This document shows, in pieces, positions 56,106-64,000 of a stretch of DNA of 64,000 nucleotides. The position numbers and the translations under genes are program-made. Under the pieces are notes generated by a model. The model was not told the DNA's origin. It saw only the letters and a program-made list of their open reading frames with translations, and did no database searches. This stretch comes from Portibacter marinus (GTDB lineage: Bacteria > Bacteroidota > Bacteroidia > Chitinophagales > Saprospiraceae), in NCBI RefSeq assembly GCF_021533195.1, contig NZ_JAJNKB010000006.1, positions 1 through 64,000 of the forward strand. The letters are read 5' to 3'. Every line of letters starts with the position of its first letter. The first letter of the stretch is position 1.

Positions 56106-57111
56106 CAGCAACAACTTCTTGTTCTACTTCATCCCCTTCATATTCCGTTTGGAGAATTTGTGCGTCATAGCCTAACTCCTGAAGATACTTAGAAAAGACA
56201 TTTACATAGCCATGTGTTACCAGAATCTTGCTCGCTTCTGTAGCTGAGATGGCGCTTAATAGGCCATTCCAGTCTGCGTGATCACTTAATACAAAACCCC
56301 GGTCAACAGCTCTGCGACGACGAGCACCGCGCAGATTCATCCAGCCTGAAGCAGAAGCCAGATCAACGTTTTTCATCCTCGAAATGTAGTTTGAATTCAT
56401 AAATCCTGGTGGGGCAACAATTAAACCTCCTGTAAGGCTCTTTTTATCCATTTCAATATTTAAACGCATCGTATCCTGGATCTCAAAACCTTCAGCCCGG
56501 GCTATTTCGTTAATGTTTTCAACAGCATTGTGACAATAGATGGGACCGATCGTTCCATCCAGACCACTAATGACCCGTTGGGCTTTACCCAGTGAATAAG
56601 CTGAAATAAAACTGACTTTGCCATCCTCTTTATTGGTGTTCCACCACTTGTTGATTTCATTAAAGACAGTTTCTTGTGGTTGCCAATTAAAGACTGGTAA
56701 TCCAAAGGTGCATTCGGAAATGAAAGTATGACATCTTAAGGGCTCAAAGCCTCCGGAAAGCTGATCATTTTCAGTTTTATAATCACCTGAAACCACCCAA
56801 ACCTCACCTTTGTGTTCTACCCTGATTTGTGCAGATCCTATGATATGTCCTGCAGGATGAAATGAAAACTTAACGCCATTAACGGTTATGGGTTTTCCGA
56901 AGGGAAGTGAATCGACGTTCGTAGCTTCTAATCTGTGCTTGATGATTTCTCGCGAAGCGTCTACGCAAACATATTGAGCCGATCCGGGCCTTGCATGATC
57001 TGCATGAGCATGAGTAACAAATGCCTTTTTTACGGGCTTCCAGGGATCAATATATACATCTGCCACGGCACAGTATATTCCTTTATCATCTTGTTCGAGC
57101 AGTTGAGGCAT
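56092..57111 (-). CDS. Ligase-associated MBL-fold exonuclease
   Basis: A 339-residue metallo-beta-lactamase/beta-CASP-like nuclease from the ATG at 57111; an ATG at 57144 is less likely. The metal motif THAHADHARPGS gives H34, H36, D38 and H39; further ligand regions are FHPAGHIIGSAQI, VSGDYK and VLSDHADWNGLL; the C-terminal KILVTHGYV completes the site. It matches the exonuclease of the ligase-associated damage response, a 5' to 3' nuclease in characterised relatives. It is directly upstream of and overlaps the ligase gene. Confidence 0.93.
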   Translation of the reverse strand: MPQLLEQDDKGIYCAVADVYIDPWKPVKKAFVTHAHADHARPGSAQYVCVDASREIIKHRLEATNVDSLPFGKPITVNGVKFSFHPAGHIIGSAQIRVEHKGEVWVVSGDYKTENDQLSGGFEPLRCHTFISECTFGLPVFNWQPQETVFNEINKWWNTNKEDGKVSFISAYSLGKAQRVISGLDGTIGPIYCHNAVENINEIARAEGFEIQDTMRLNIEMDKKSLTGGLIVAPPGFMNSNYISRMKNVDLASASGWMNLRGARRRRAVDRGFVLSDHADWNGLLSAISATEASKILVTHGYVNVFSKYLQELGYDAQILQTEYEGDEVEQEVVADEGV

Positions 57112-57165
57112 AAATGATCTTCTATACAGTAGAACGAGAAGCAAAGTATAAAGTTCGTTGCAGAC

Positions 57166-57918
57166 TTATTGATTGGTAAAGATTAACTGACCAGTTTTCC
57201 CTATAGAAATAATTCCATCTCCCCAATTGATAAAGCTATCATTTGCAGAATTTCTTACCTCCATGATCCCGTCAATTCGGAGTTGTCCATAGTTTTCTAT
57301 AAAGTTGTTAATTCTTGTATAGAGTTGGGCGTCTTTTTGAATCCATAATCTTCCCGCAGTGAAGGCACCTCCATTAGGATTACTACCGATGGCAAGAGTT
57401 CCTGAATTTAGGTAGGGCCAATTAATAGCATTTGCCGGAACAACAACGGTTCTATTGATATCTGGTATCGTACTGTAATTCCAGTTGTCTACAACATTCC
57501 AACCTGTACCAACTGCGCCAGTCCACGTAAATTCACGAAGATTCAGAATCATGTCGTATCCATCACCGCTTCCACCCGCATAAATAAAGGGATCGATGGA
57601 TGAAGTAAGAAGAGATAGGGTGTATCCATGATTACTTCCACCTTGAAAAATATAATATGATGGAGAGGCGATTTCTGAAAAAGAATAACCATTTCCTTGA
57701 CCTCCAGCAACCAGGTAATTGTTGCCTTGAGCACTTAGTTTCTTTTTTGCATACCCATTGCCTTGTCCACCCTTTAATAAGAACTCAGATCCATTGTAGT
57801 TTATAGTAATCGACTGATAACCGTTTCCACTTCCGCCCTCGTAAATAAAAGCAGGTTGTGCATGACATATACCGCAGCCTAACACTATAAAAATTAATAT
57901 ATTATGTAAGCACTTCAA
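57166..57918 (-). CDS. Secreted GGxGxGY-repeat protein
   Basis: A 250-residue protein starting at a TTG (57918), since no early ATG exists. Signal peptide MKCLHNILIFIVLGCGICHA. Residues 28-121 hold five copies of a 22-residue repeat marked by GGSGNGY, GGQGNGY, GGQGNGY, GGSNHGY and GGSGDGY. The second half is a Trp-rich beta module (FTWTGAVGTGWNVVDNWN) like those in the 51163-54414 protein. Two bases separate it from the upstream formylglycine-enzyme-like gene, so it is probably co-translated. Similar glycine-rich repeats occur in other Bacteroidota surface proteins; function unknown. Confidence 0.8.
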   Translation of the reverse strand: MKCLHNILIFIVLGCGICHAQPAFIYEGGSGNGYQSITINYNGSEFLLKGGQGNGYAKKKLSAQGNNYLVAGGQGNGYSFSEIASPSYYIFQGGSNHGYTLSLLTSSIDPFIYAGGSGDGYDMILNLREFTWTGAVGTGWNVVDNWNYSTIPDINRTVVVPANAINWPYLNSGTLAIGSNPNGGAFTAGRLWIQKDAQLYTRINNFIENYGQLRIDGIMEVRNSANDSFINWGDGIISIGKTGQLIFTNQ

Positions 57919-57919
57919 T

Positions 57920-59347
57920 TTAAAGATTTCTTACTCCTCTCCCGCCACCACTAGAACTAGCTCCTGAAAGTGATAGTCCTTGACCAGAAACTGAAGAAGA
58001 ATTTGCTATACTAAGCTTAATGGGAAAACCTGCGCAATCTGTGTCTGGCCAGTTGACAACATTTGCATTACCATCAAGTGAAAGCTTTCCATCTCCGTGA
58101 TTACCGGTATAGGTAAGGCCTTCTTCATAATCTACATAAAAATCGCTGGGATTATTCCCCAAATCGATTACACCATAGTAGGAAGCGTTCGAAAGTTCCC
58201 TTGTGGGATTTGGCGCTATCGCATTGAAACCTACTCTCAAAACATCATTAGCATAAGTGCTAACCCCTCCTGTAGTTCCCGATTCTGTGTACTTCTCTGT
58301 TGCAGTTCCCTCATCAATAATAGTGGATCCATATACTAATAATGAAGAGCCCCAACTAAATTCACCGGGAACAGCAGGCAAAGGCCCTCTACTGGCTTTT
58401 TCATACTCTAAAAAAGACATCGGCCGCAAACCTGCCCAATCCAGATAAGCAGCCCAATTCTGGGAACAGATGTAATTCATTGCCCGCCCTAGACCGTCGT
58501 CGCTTTCGTTAGGAACACCATCACCATCGCGATCACAAAAGAAAGTAATGTTTCCATTACCAATGTCAGAAGGACATCGGATTACATTACCATTGAAAGT
58601 AGTTGGTTGATCAGCCATAACGTAGGTATTGGTAACCGACGTTCCAGAAATATCTGCCTGCACATTATTCTCTTGTTGGTTTCTCGGTAAACAATTTAAA
58701 AAATCGACATATTGCTCCTGTGTTATGCTGTATTTCATAGAATAGAATGCTTCAAAGCCCTTCGGAAAGTTTGGATCAAGATCTACACATCTACCTGTAG
58801 AAGTAGCACTTGCGATATCTATGTTTGTTGAACCAGAACCGCAAAACAATCCGGCTTCACTGGTGATTAGATAGCTTTTACTGATGTCATCACCAGGTGT
58901 AATCCGGCTTGTTGACACACCATCCCCGGCATAAAAGTTTCCTTGAGGAATGTAGACCATCTCTACGCCGAAGACCTTGAAATCTTGAAAGGCACCTTCG
59001 GGATTGCTAATCTGTGCTTGAAGTTGAACAGTACTTGTGCCATTTCCATCCGCCGATCTTCTTACGAAAAAGCCTACATTGTCACTAGAAACAATTGTTT
59101 CGTATCCGGAAGTAGCTTGCGCACTGGAAATGTTGCCATGTGTCCAGGATGGTCCACCATTAGGTGCTTGTTTTATGAAAATCCAGACCGCATCGTGAAA
59201 TTCAAGCCCTTGTCTCCAGCTGTTTTCCCATTGAACGGTGAATGTCAAAAAGTTACCACTCAAGGATACACTAGAAATGGATAAGTTATTAGCGTTGGTG
59301 CCTAAGTGACACAGAATAAATAAAATTGCAATTGTTATTCTTTTCAT
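57920..59347 (-). CDS. Secreted SUMF1/formylglycine-generating-enzyme-like protein
   Basis: A 475-residue protein. Signal peptide MKRITIAILFILCHLGTNA; an N-terminal beta domain (about 25-125); then an FGE-sulfatase (SUMF1) fold: VEMVYIPQGNFYAGDG, FYSMKYSITQEQYVDFLNCL, AAYLDWAGLRPMSFLEYEKA and a closing GRGVRNL instead of the usual GFRxVR. A Gly/Ser-rich tail precedes the end. Catalytic cysteines of true formylglycine enzymes are not obvious, so it may be a structural or binding member. First gene of a two-gene unit. Confidence 0.85.
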   Translation of the reverse strand: MKRITIAILFILCHLGTNANNLSISSVSLSGNFLTFTVQWENSWRQGLEFHDAVWIFIKQAPNGGPSWTHGNISSAQATSGYETIVSSDNVGFFVRRSADGNGTSTVQLQAQISNPEGAFQDFKVFGVEMVYIPQGNFYAGDGVSTSRITPGDDISKSYLITSEAGLFCGSGSTNIDIASATSTGRCVDLDPNFPKGFEAFYSMKYSITQEQYVDFLNCLPRNQQENNVQADISGTSVTNTYVMADQPTTFNGNVIRCPSDIGNGNITFFCDRDGDGVPNESDDGLGRAMNYICSQNWAAYLDWAGLRPMSFLEYEKASRGPLPAVPGEFSWGSSLLVYGSTIIDEGTATEKYTESGTTGGVSTYANDVLRVGFNAIAPNPTRELSNASYYGVIDLGNNPSDFYVDYEEGLTYTGNHGDGKLSLDGNANVVNWPDTDCAGFPIKLSIANSSSVSGQGLSLSGASSSGGGRGVRNL

Positions 59348-59522
59348 TGTATTCTAAAATTAATAAGAGCCAAATTATTTTTTTTTTGTAAATTATCATT
59401 CACCCATAGGGGTGATATACGGCTTAGATTACGATTCTTTACGTTCTTTTTTACTTTTTATCTCATTCAATATAATCTTAGAATAATACTATCTTCAAAC
59501 AAGTATGCTTAAGTCGTTTCCA

Positions 59523-60965
59523 ATGAAGTTTATTTACCTGCTCTTACTACTCGCTATTTTCTTTAAGTGTAATACCAAATCAGATAGTGCAAGTAACACA
59601 ATATGTGTCCGCAATGTAAACTTGGTTGATCCGGAAAATGGATTGATTAAAAATCAAAATTTATATATAAAAGACCACCTTATTTATAAACTAAAAAATA
59701 GTTCACAGGATGTGGTGCCTAAAAATATATTCATAATTGAAGGCGAAGGTCTTTATGTAATGCCCGGTCTTTGGGATGCTCATGTTCACTTTGCCTACAT
59801 CGAAGAACTTGCTCCTGCCATGTTTGACCTTTTTCTACTCAATGGAATTACAAGTGTTAGGGACACCGGAGGGAAGATTGGTTTTGTGAAAAAGTGGCAG
59901 AACCGTTCAAAGCAAAACCCTGAGCATACACCCAGGGTCATGATCGCAGGGCCACTTTTGGATGGGGAACCGAATGTTTATGATGGAAGTGATGATCAAC
60001 ATCCAGAGCTTTCTGTCGGCCTCGAAGACCAGGCTGCGGTAATAGATCAGGTAAACTTATTAGATTCAATAGGGGTAGACCTTTTGAAAGCATATGAGAT
60101 GTTAACTCCTGAGCAGTTTTCTACCATTATAAGGATCGCCAATGAAAAGGACCTGAAAGTGACCGGACACATTCCTTTAACCATGGATGTTATTTCTGCT
60201 TCAAATGAGGGACTGCACAGCATGGAACACATGAGAAACCTCGAAATTTCATGTGCCTCGAATTGGGAGGAACTGCTTTCAAATCGAAGAAAATTATTGG
60301 CACAAGGGAAAGATAAAAATGGTGCGATACTAAGAACCAATATTCACAATACGCAGCGTCCAGAGGCCATATCGAATTATTCTGAAGATGTCGCTGATCA
60401 GGTTCTGCAAACGCTCAAGAAAAATGACACCTGGCAAATTCCAACACTGACCTTGAATACGCTCTTTAGCCGTAGGTATTTTGATCAATATGCATGGACG
60501 GAGTACTACAAGTATTTACCGGATAGCATTGAGCAAGAATGGAATAAGAATTCAATCGAATTAGCAAAAATGGAAGTTTCAGATTTTAGGAAGACTTATG
60601 ATGAATGGAACAAAAGTATGTTCAACAAGATATATGAAAAAGACATTTCGATAATGGCCGGGACCGATACTCCCATTGCTTACTTAACACCTGGTCTGAG
60701 TCTGCATGAGGAGCTGCTAGCTTTTGCGGATGCGGGAATGAATAATGAAGATGTACTGAAAACAGCAACTATCAATCCAGCGATTTATTTTGGTTTAGAG
60801 CATAAGTTAGGTCGAATAAAAGTGGATTATATCGCTGATTTAATTCTTCTAACAGAAAATCCTTTAGAGAATATTTCCAACACTCGTAAAACTGAGAAGG
60901 TGTTCAAAAATGGAAAAGAAATAGATCTTGATGCCCTGAGAACTAAGCTTGAAGGAATGAAGTGA
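59523..60965 (+). CDS. Amidohydrolase-family lipoprotein
   Basis: A 480-residue protein from the ATG at 59523, giving a lipoprotein signal (LLLLLAIFFKC, Cys16); the ATG at 59505 adds six residues. Metal-dependent hydrolase features: GLWDAHVHFAY (HxH), KVTGHIPLTMD, GLHSMEHMRN, and IMAGTDTPIAYLTPG with the catalytic Asp. It belongs to the same imidazolonepropionase-like group as the protein at 3554-5275 but lacks the SnoaL-like domain. Substrate unknown; action outside the inner membrane is inferred. Confidence 0.87.
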   Translation: MKFIYLLLLLAIFFKCNTKSDSASNTICVRNVNLVDPENGLIKNQNLYIKDHLIYKLKNSSQDVVPKNIFIIEGEGLYVMPGLWDAHVHFAYIEELAPAMFDLFLLNGITSVRDTGGKIGFVKKWQNRSKQNPEHTPRVMIAGPLLDGEPNVYDGSDDQHPELSVGLEDQAAVIDQVNLLDSIGVDLLKAYEMLTPEQFSTIIRIANEKDLKVTGHIPLTMDVISASNEGLHSMEHMRNLEISCASNWEELLSNRRKLLAQGKDKNGAILRTNIHNTQRPEAISNYSEDVADQVLQTLKKNDTWQIPTLTLNTLFSRRYFDQYAWTEYYKYLPDSIEQEWNKNSIELAKMEVSDFRKTYDEWNKSMFNKIYEKDISIMAGTDTPIAYLTPGLSLHEELLAFADAGMNNEDVLKTATINPAIYFGLEHKLGRIKVDYIADLILLTENPLENISNTRKTEKVFKNGKEIDLDALRTKLEGMK

Positions 60966-60986
60966 GTCTGATCACAAAAGATCTAC

Positions 60987-62078
60987 TTATCGTGCACTTA
61001 AGGCATAAACAGCAAAAGTTCCCAACCAGTGTGTGCCCTCATAATGTTCGCTGGCAATATTCGGCAATGTCGCTTCGAGATGTTCATTTGCAGCATCAAT
61101 CAGTTGGTCCCTCAACTTATCGTTAAAGATCACTCCGGCGATACCAAAAAAACAAGTAGCTCTGCTGAGGTTTAATCCGTCAAGATGAACAATCTTTGGG
61201 TCGGATCTATCCGAAACATCTGCTGGTTCCATCAAACTTTTCAAATCTTTTTTATCTAAAAAATCCTCAAACCAATTGTTAAATGAATTGGGATCCAACA
61301 CCCTTCGCATCAAATTAGCTTCTTCCAGGCATGCGGATAAAAAATCCTCACCTGACGGCTCCCAGGATGCAGGACAACCTTCGTCATCCAGATAATACTT
61401 CAGTGCTGCTTTTTTGATATACCATTCCAGCTCTTGCTGACCTGTTGTAACAGCATAGTCATAGGCAAAGCTGAGACCAAATGCCGTGTTGGGATGCACA
61501 CCTGTACGTACAGGGTAAGTTTGTATCAGAAGAAATTCTTCATACTTCTGAATAACAAGATCCACCAATGGCTTCAGATTAGTATACCATCGCTTCGCAT
61601 TGGGGTGATCCCACTTATAGAGCTCTTCTGCCAATTTCATCAACCAGGACCAACCATACATCCGCTCCCAGGATTTACTTTCGGATTTCATATACGCTAC
61701 TTCCTGTAATATGTTTTCAGGTGTCAAACTAATATTTAGTTTATCGACCACTACATTTCTCGAAGCCAGAGATGGAAAGTTTCTAAGTAAATGAACAAGC
61801 ATCCAATGACCGTGAACAGAGGAGTGCCAGTCGTAACAGCCATAAAAGGCAGGATGCAGTACTTTTGGACTGGCTATCATACTCGAGTCCTGTAGCAACT
61901 GATTGAGTTTGTTAGGATATTCCTGATGAATGCAATTTATGGCAAGTTGCGCAAGAAAATCAGCACCTTCGTGGGTCAAACCCAATGATCGATTTTCATT
62001 AAATTTCAAATATGTTTCTTGCTGGCCCTTCCCTGTTAAAACCCCAAGTAGCAGCGATACGATTAAAAGCAACCTCAT
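60987..62078 (-). CDS. DUF2891-family exported protein
   Basis: A 363-residue protein from the ATG at 62078 with signal peptide MRLLLIVSLLLGVLTGKG; the longer frame to 62165 runs across the start of the divergent flippase gene. DUF2891 landmarks: PAFYGCYDWHSSVHGHWMLV, GVHPNTAFGLSFAYDYA, CPASWEPSGEDFLSACLEEA and HYEGTHWLGTFAVYALS at the end. The helical repeat with conserved His, Asp and Glu suggests an alpha/alpha barrel, perhaps a glycan-active enzyme, but no activity is known. Divergent from the flippase with a 28-bp gap. Confidence 0.85.
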   Translation of the reverse strand: MRLLLIVSLLLGVLTGKGQQETYLKFNENRSLGLTHEGADFLAQLAINCIHQEYPNKLNQLLQDSSMIASPKVLHPAFYGCYDWHSSVHGHWMLVHLLRNFPSLASRNVVVDKLNISLTPENILQEVAYMKSESKSWERMYGWSWLMKLAEELYKWDHPNAKRWYTNLKPLVDLVIQKYEEFLLIQTYPVRTGVHPNTAFGLSFAYDYAVTTGQQELEWYIKKAALKYYLDDEGCPASWEPSGEDFLSACLEEANLMRRVLDPNSFNNWFEDFLDKKDLKSLMEPADVSDRSDPKIVHLDGLNLSRATCFFGIAGVIFNDKLRDQLIDAANEHLEATLPNIASEHYEGTHWLGTFAVYALSAR

Positions 62079-62106
62079 TTTTGAAATATATCTTAGTTTT
62101 AAGTCG

Positions 62107-63537
62107 ATGAAACAGAAATTCACGGCTAATATCCTTTTTTTAGTTGGGATTAATATCCTTATCAAGCCATTTTACGCATTGGCAATTGATACTTCGGTTC
62201 AAAACATCGTCGGACCTGAAGAATACGGTCTTTTTCTGGCCATATTCAATTTCGTTTACATCCAACAAATTTTCTCTGATTTAGGTGTTCAAAATTTCAA
62301 CAACAGAGACATATCGCAGAACCCGGAGAAATTGCCCCAAGTATTGCCCAAAACACTAGCCTCCAAAGTTTTGTTTTCGATTGCTTTTGTGTTGATCACG
62401 CTTTTTACTTCCTGGATTTTTGGGTATTTAAAGTACTTGGAGAGCATTCTAATTTGGGTAATAGGCAGTCAGGTTTCTTTGTCAATGCTGCTTTATTTGA
62501 GAACCAATGTTTCAGGTTCCGGTCGCTACTTCACAGATAGTTTCTTCTCGGTTCTTGATAAGTTGATCCTGATCATTTGGATGAGCTATGTTATATGGGG
62601 TAATCCCAATGTTGTGGACGTCACCATTACGTACTTTGTCCAGGTTCAATTCTACAGCATATTGATTACAGAGATTTTTGTTTTGTTTTACACTCATAAA
62701 AGGCTTTCTCCCATTCATCTTCATTTGGATTGGAGCTTCGTTGGCTCACTTCTGAGGGAAAGTTTGCCATATGCCACCCTCATTATCCTCATGGCCGGAT
62801 ATTCTAGACTGGATGGAATCATGTTAGAACAATTACTCGACGACAACGCCAGAGAAGCTGGAGAATATGCCAGGTCATTCAGGCTTTATGACACCTTTAA
62901 TAATTTTATGTTTCTTTTCGCTGTATTGCTTTTGCCTATGTTTTCGAGGATGCTTAAAGCAGGAGAAGATATCAATGCCCTGGTTTTATGGGCGTTCCGA
63001 CTATTGCTGTTCAGCAGTTTCTTCGGTGTCATCATGGTATATTTTCACGGTACGGAAATATTATCATTTTTTTATGATGCAGCAAACGAGGGGGTTTCGC
63101 ACACCTTTTTATGGCTTATGATTGCAGGTGTTTCATTGAGTCTCAATTATATATATGGAACACTTTTGACGGCCAATGGTAATATCAAGACACTTAATGG
63201 GATAGCCATAGTCGGTTTCATTATCAATATAGTTTTCAATTTTGTTGCGATTCCAAAATACGGAAAGGAGGGCGCAGCCGGTGCCACCGCTGTGACACAA
63301 ACCATTGTTTTGATTTTTCAAATGTATTTTTGTTTCCAGTACTTTAAACTTGAAAGTCCATTAAAAGCAGTGAGTAAAATCATACTGGTCGGTATAATTT
63401 CTGTTCTTTTGTTTTTCTATTTCGAAACATTGACCTACATACACTTCGGCACGAAAATTCTAATCGTAGGAATACTTTCCTTGGGACTTGCGTTTATTGT
63501 TGGATTGATTAGGAGATCAGACTTTAAGGTGGTCTGA
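62107..63537 (+). CDS. Polysaccharide flippase (Wzx-type)
   Basis: A 476-residue integral membrane protein from the ATG at 62107; the frame extends upstream to 61930 but that part overlaps the opposite-strand DUF2891 gene and is not hydrophobic. About 12-14 membrane helices span the length. Near the N-terminus KPFYALAIDTSVQNIVGPEE and LGVQNFNNRDIS resemble the MOP flippase/RfbX family, which moves lipid-linked oligosaccharides across the inner membrane. Together with the chain-length gene that follows, it marks the edge of a polysaccharide locus. Confidence 0.88.
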   Translation: MKQKFTANILFLVGINILIKPFYALAIDTSVQNIVGPEEYGLFLAIFNFVYIQQIFSDLGVQNFNNRDISQNPEKLPQVLPKTLASKVLFSIAFVLITLFTSWIFGYLKYLESILIWVIGSQVSLSMLLYLRTNVSGSGRYFTDSFFSVLDKLILIIWMSYVIWGNPNVVDVTITYFVQVQFYSILITEIFVLFYTHKRLSPIHLHLDWSFVGSLLRESLPYATLIILMAGYSRLDGIMLEQLLDDNAREAGEYARSFRLYDTFNNFMFLFAVLLLPMFSRMLKAGEDINALVLWAFRLLLFSSFFGVIMVYFHGTEILSFFYDAANEGVSHTFLWLMIAGVSLSLNYIYGTLLTANGNIKTLNGIAIVGFIINIVFNFVAIPKYGKEGAAGATAVTQTIVLIFQMYFCFQYFKLESPLKAVSKIILVGIISVLLFFYFETLTYIHFGTKILIVGILSLGLAFIVGLIRRSDFKVV

Positions 63538-63580
63538 GATATGGCCTAGTTTTCATACATTTGCGGAATAACTAGAGGAC

Positions 63581-64000
63581 ATGGATAGTAAGGATAGTTT
63601 AATGTCATTATTAAAGACATTTAAAAAGTGGTTCCGAGCCATTTTTATAGTCTGTTCGATTGCGGTCGTAGGAACCATTATCATCTCTTTGATGATGGAC
63701 AATTACTATAAAGCCTCTACGACTTTTTATGCGGCAAGTTCTGATCTGGCAAAACCCGCCCCCATAGGAGGATTGGAAATAGACATCGAATATTACGGTA
63801 GAGATGAAGACATAGATCGGCTCTTATCGATTGCCAACTCTGGTGAAGTAGCCACCAGATTAATTGATGAATACAAGCTGGCTGAACACTACGAGATCAA
63901 AAATGAAACACAAAAGGGGAAATATAGGGTTCTGGAAAAATTCTACAAGCTGTATTCTGCTCAAAAAAATAAGTACGATGCCATAGAGATTTCAATGGAA
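63581..64000 (+). CDS. Chain-length determinant (Wzz-like) protein, 5' part
   Basis: The reading frame is open from the ATG at 63581 to the window end (140 codons). It has a membrane segment (about 21-42, IFIVCSIAVVGTIIISLMM) followed by the typical Wzz beta-domain opening YYKASTTFYAASSDLAKPAP and RLLSIANSGEVATRLIDEY, the region that precedes the coiled coil of polysaccharide co-polymerases. The gene is cut by the window edge, so no C-terminal membrane segment or kinase domain can be checked. It follows the flippase gene by 43 bp. Confidence 0.82.
   Translation, partial: MDSKDSLMSLLKTFKKWFRAIFIVCSIAVVGTIIISLMMDNYYKASTTFYAASSDLAKPAPIGGLEIDIEYYGRDEDIDRLLSIANSGEVATRLIDEYKLAEHYEIKNETQKGKYRVLEKFYKLYSAQKNKYDAIEISME

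Noticed and set aside
61930-62106. N-terminal extension of the flippase
   Set aside because: It overlaps the DUF2891 gene on the other strand and has no membrane-protein character; the ATG at 62107 fits the family.

Overview
The window looks like chromosomal DNA of a free-living Bacteroidota bacterium (Saprospiria-, Cytophagia- or Flavobacteriia-like; the class cannot be fixed from sequence alone). Supporting signs are promoter elements of the TAnnTTTG type, AT-rich A-run start regions without strong Shine-Dalgarno sites, a Bacteroidota-type gene set (DUF4175, DUF4294, PD40/OmpA lipid-anchored or secreted proteins, paired OmpH/Skp, LVIVD lipoprotein, secreted formylglycine-enzyme-like proteins) and a mevalonate-pathway decarboxylase. 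No rRNA, tRNA, insertion sequence, prophage or CRISPR array was seen.

Layout. 1-750: a 168-bp tandem repeat array that runs into, and repeatedly copies, the 3' end of asnS. 706-3284 (minus): asnS, a MarR regulator and a YceI protein with a clear MarR-like operator over its promoter. 3554-5275: a secreted amidohydrolase fused to a SnoaL-like domain. 5354-8831 (minus): a xylose operon (sugar-sensing Nudix-type regulator, xylulokinase, xylose isomerase) with palindromic operators. 8965-19663: pth, a DinB/radical-SAM pair, a TPR/OmpA/RlmD run, an LVIVD lipoprotein and two Skp-like chaperones. 19726-21993 (minus): rhodanese lipoprotein, mvaD, DUF4294. 22148-28984 (plus): OmpA/PD40 protein, PAP2-like membrane protein, dapD, HTH protein, M1 aminopeptidase. 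29241-35192: DUF4175 protein, an RsbW-like ATPase, ybeY and a secreted FAD protein. 35385-41297: a SAM-I riboswitch followed by metX-thrA-thrB-thrC.

41298-45763 is the most unusual stretch. It holds a decayed Fic gene, a trans-3-hydroxyproline dehydratase, rlpA, heme A synthase, an exact match to the classical ParB-binding parS site (43740-43755), with a 15/16 match 2.8 kb away inside thrC, and an AT-rich 480-bp gap with DnaA-box-like sequences. Together these suggest the window lies in the replication-origin domain, although the surrounding gene orientation does not favour it.

45764-57111 (mostly minus) carries a ligase-associated DNA-repair module (Lhr-type helicase, ATP-dependent ligase, MBL exonuclease) split by a thioredoxin/MsrA-like fusion, a VWA protein and a 1083-residue secreted beta-repeat protein. 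57166-59347 encodes a secreted formylglycine-enzyme-like protein coupled to a small GGxGxGY-repeat protein. 59523-64000 contains a second amidohydrolase lipoprotein, a DUF2891 protein, and the beginning of a polysaccharide export locus (flippase, chain-length determinant cut by the window edge).
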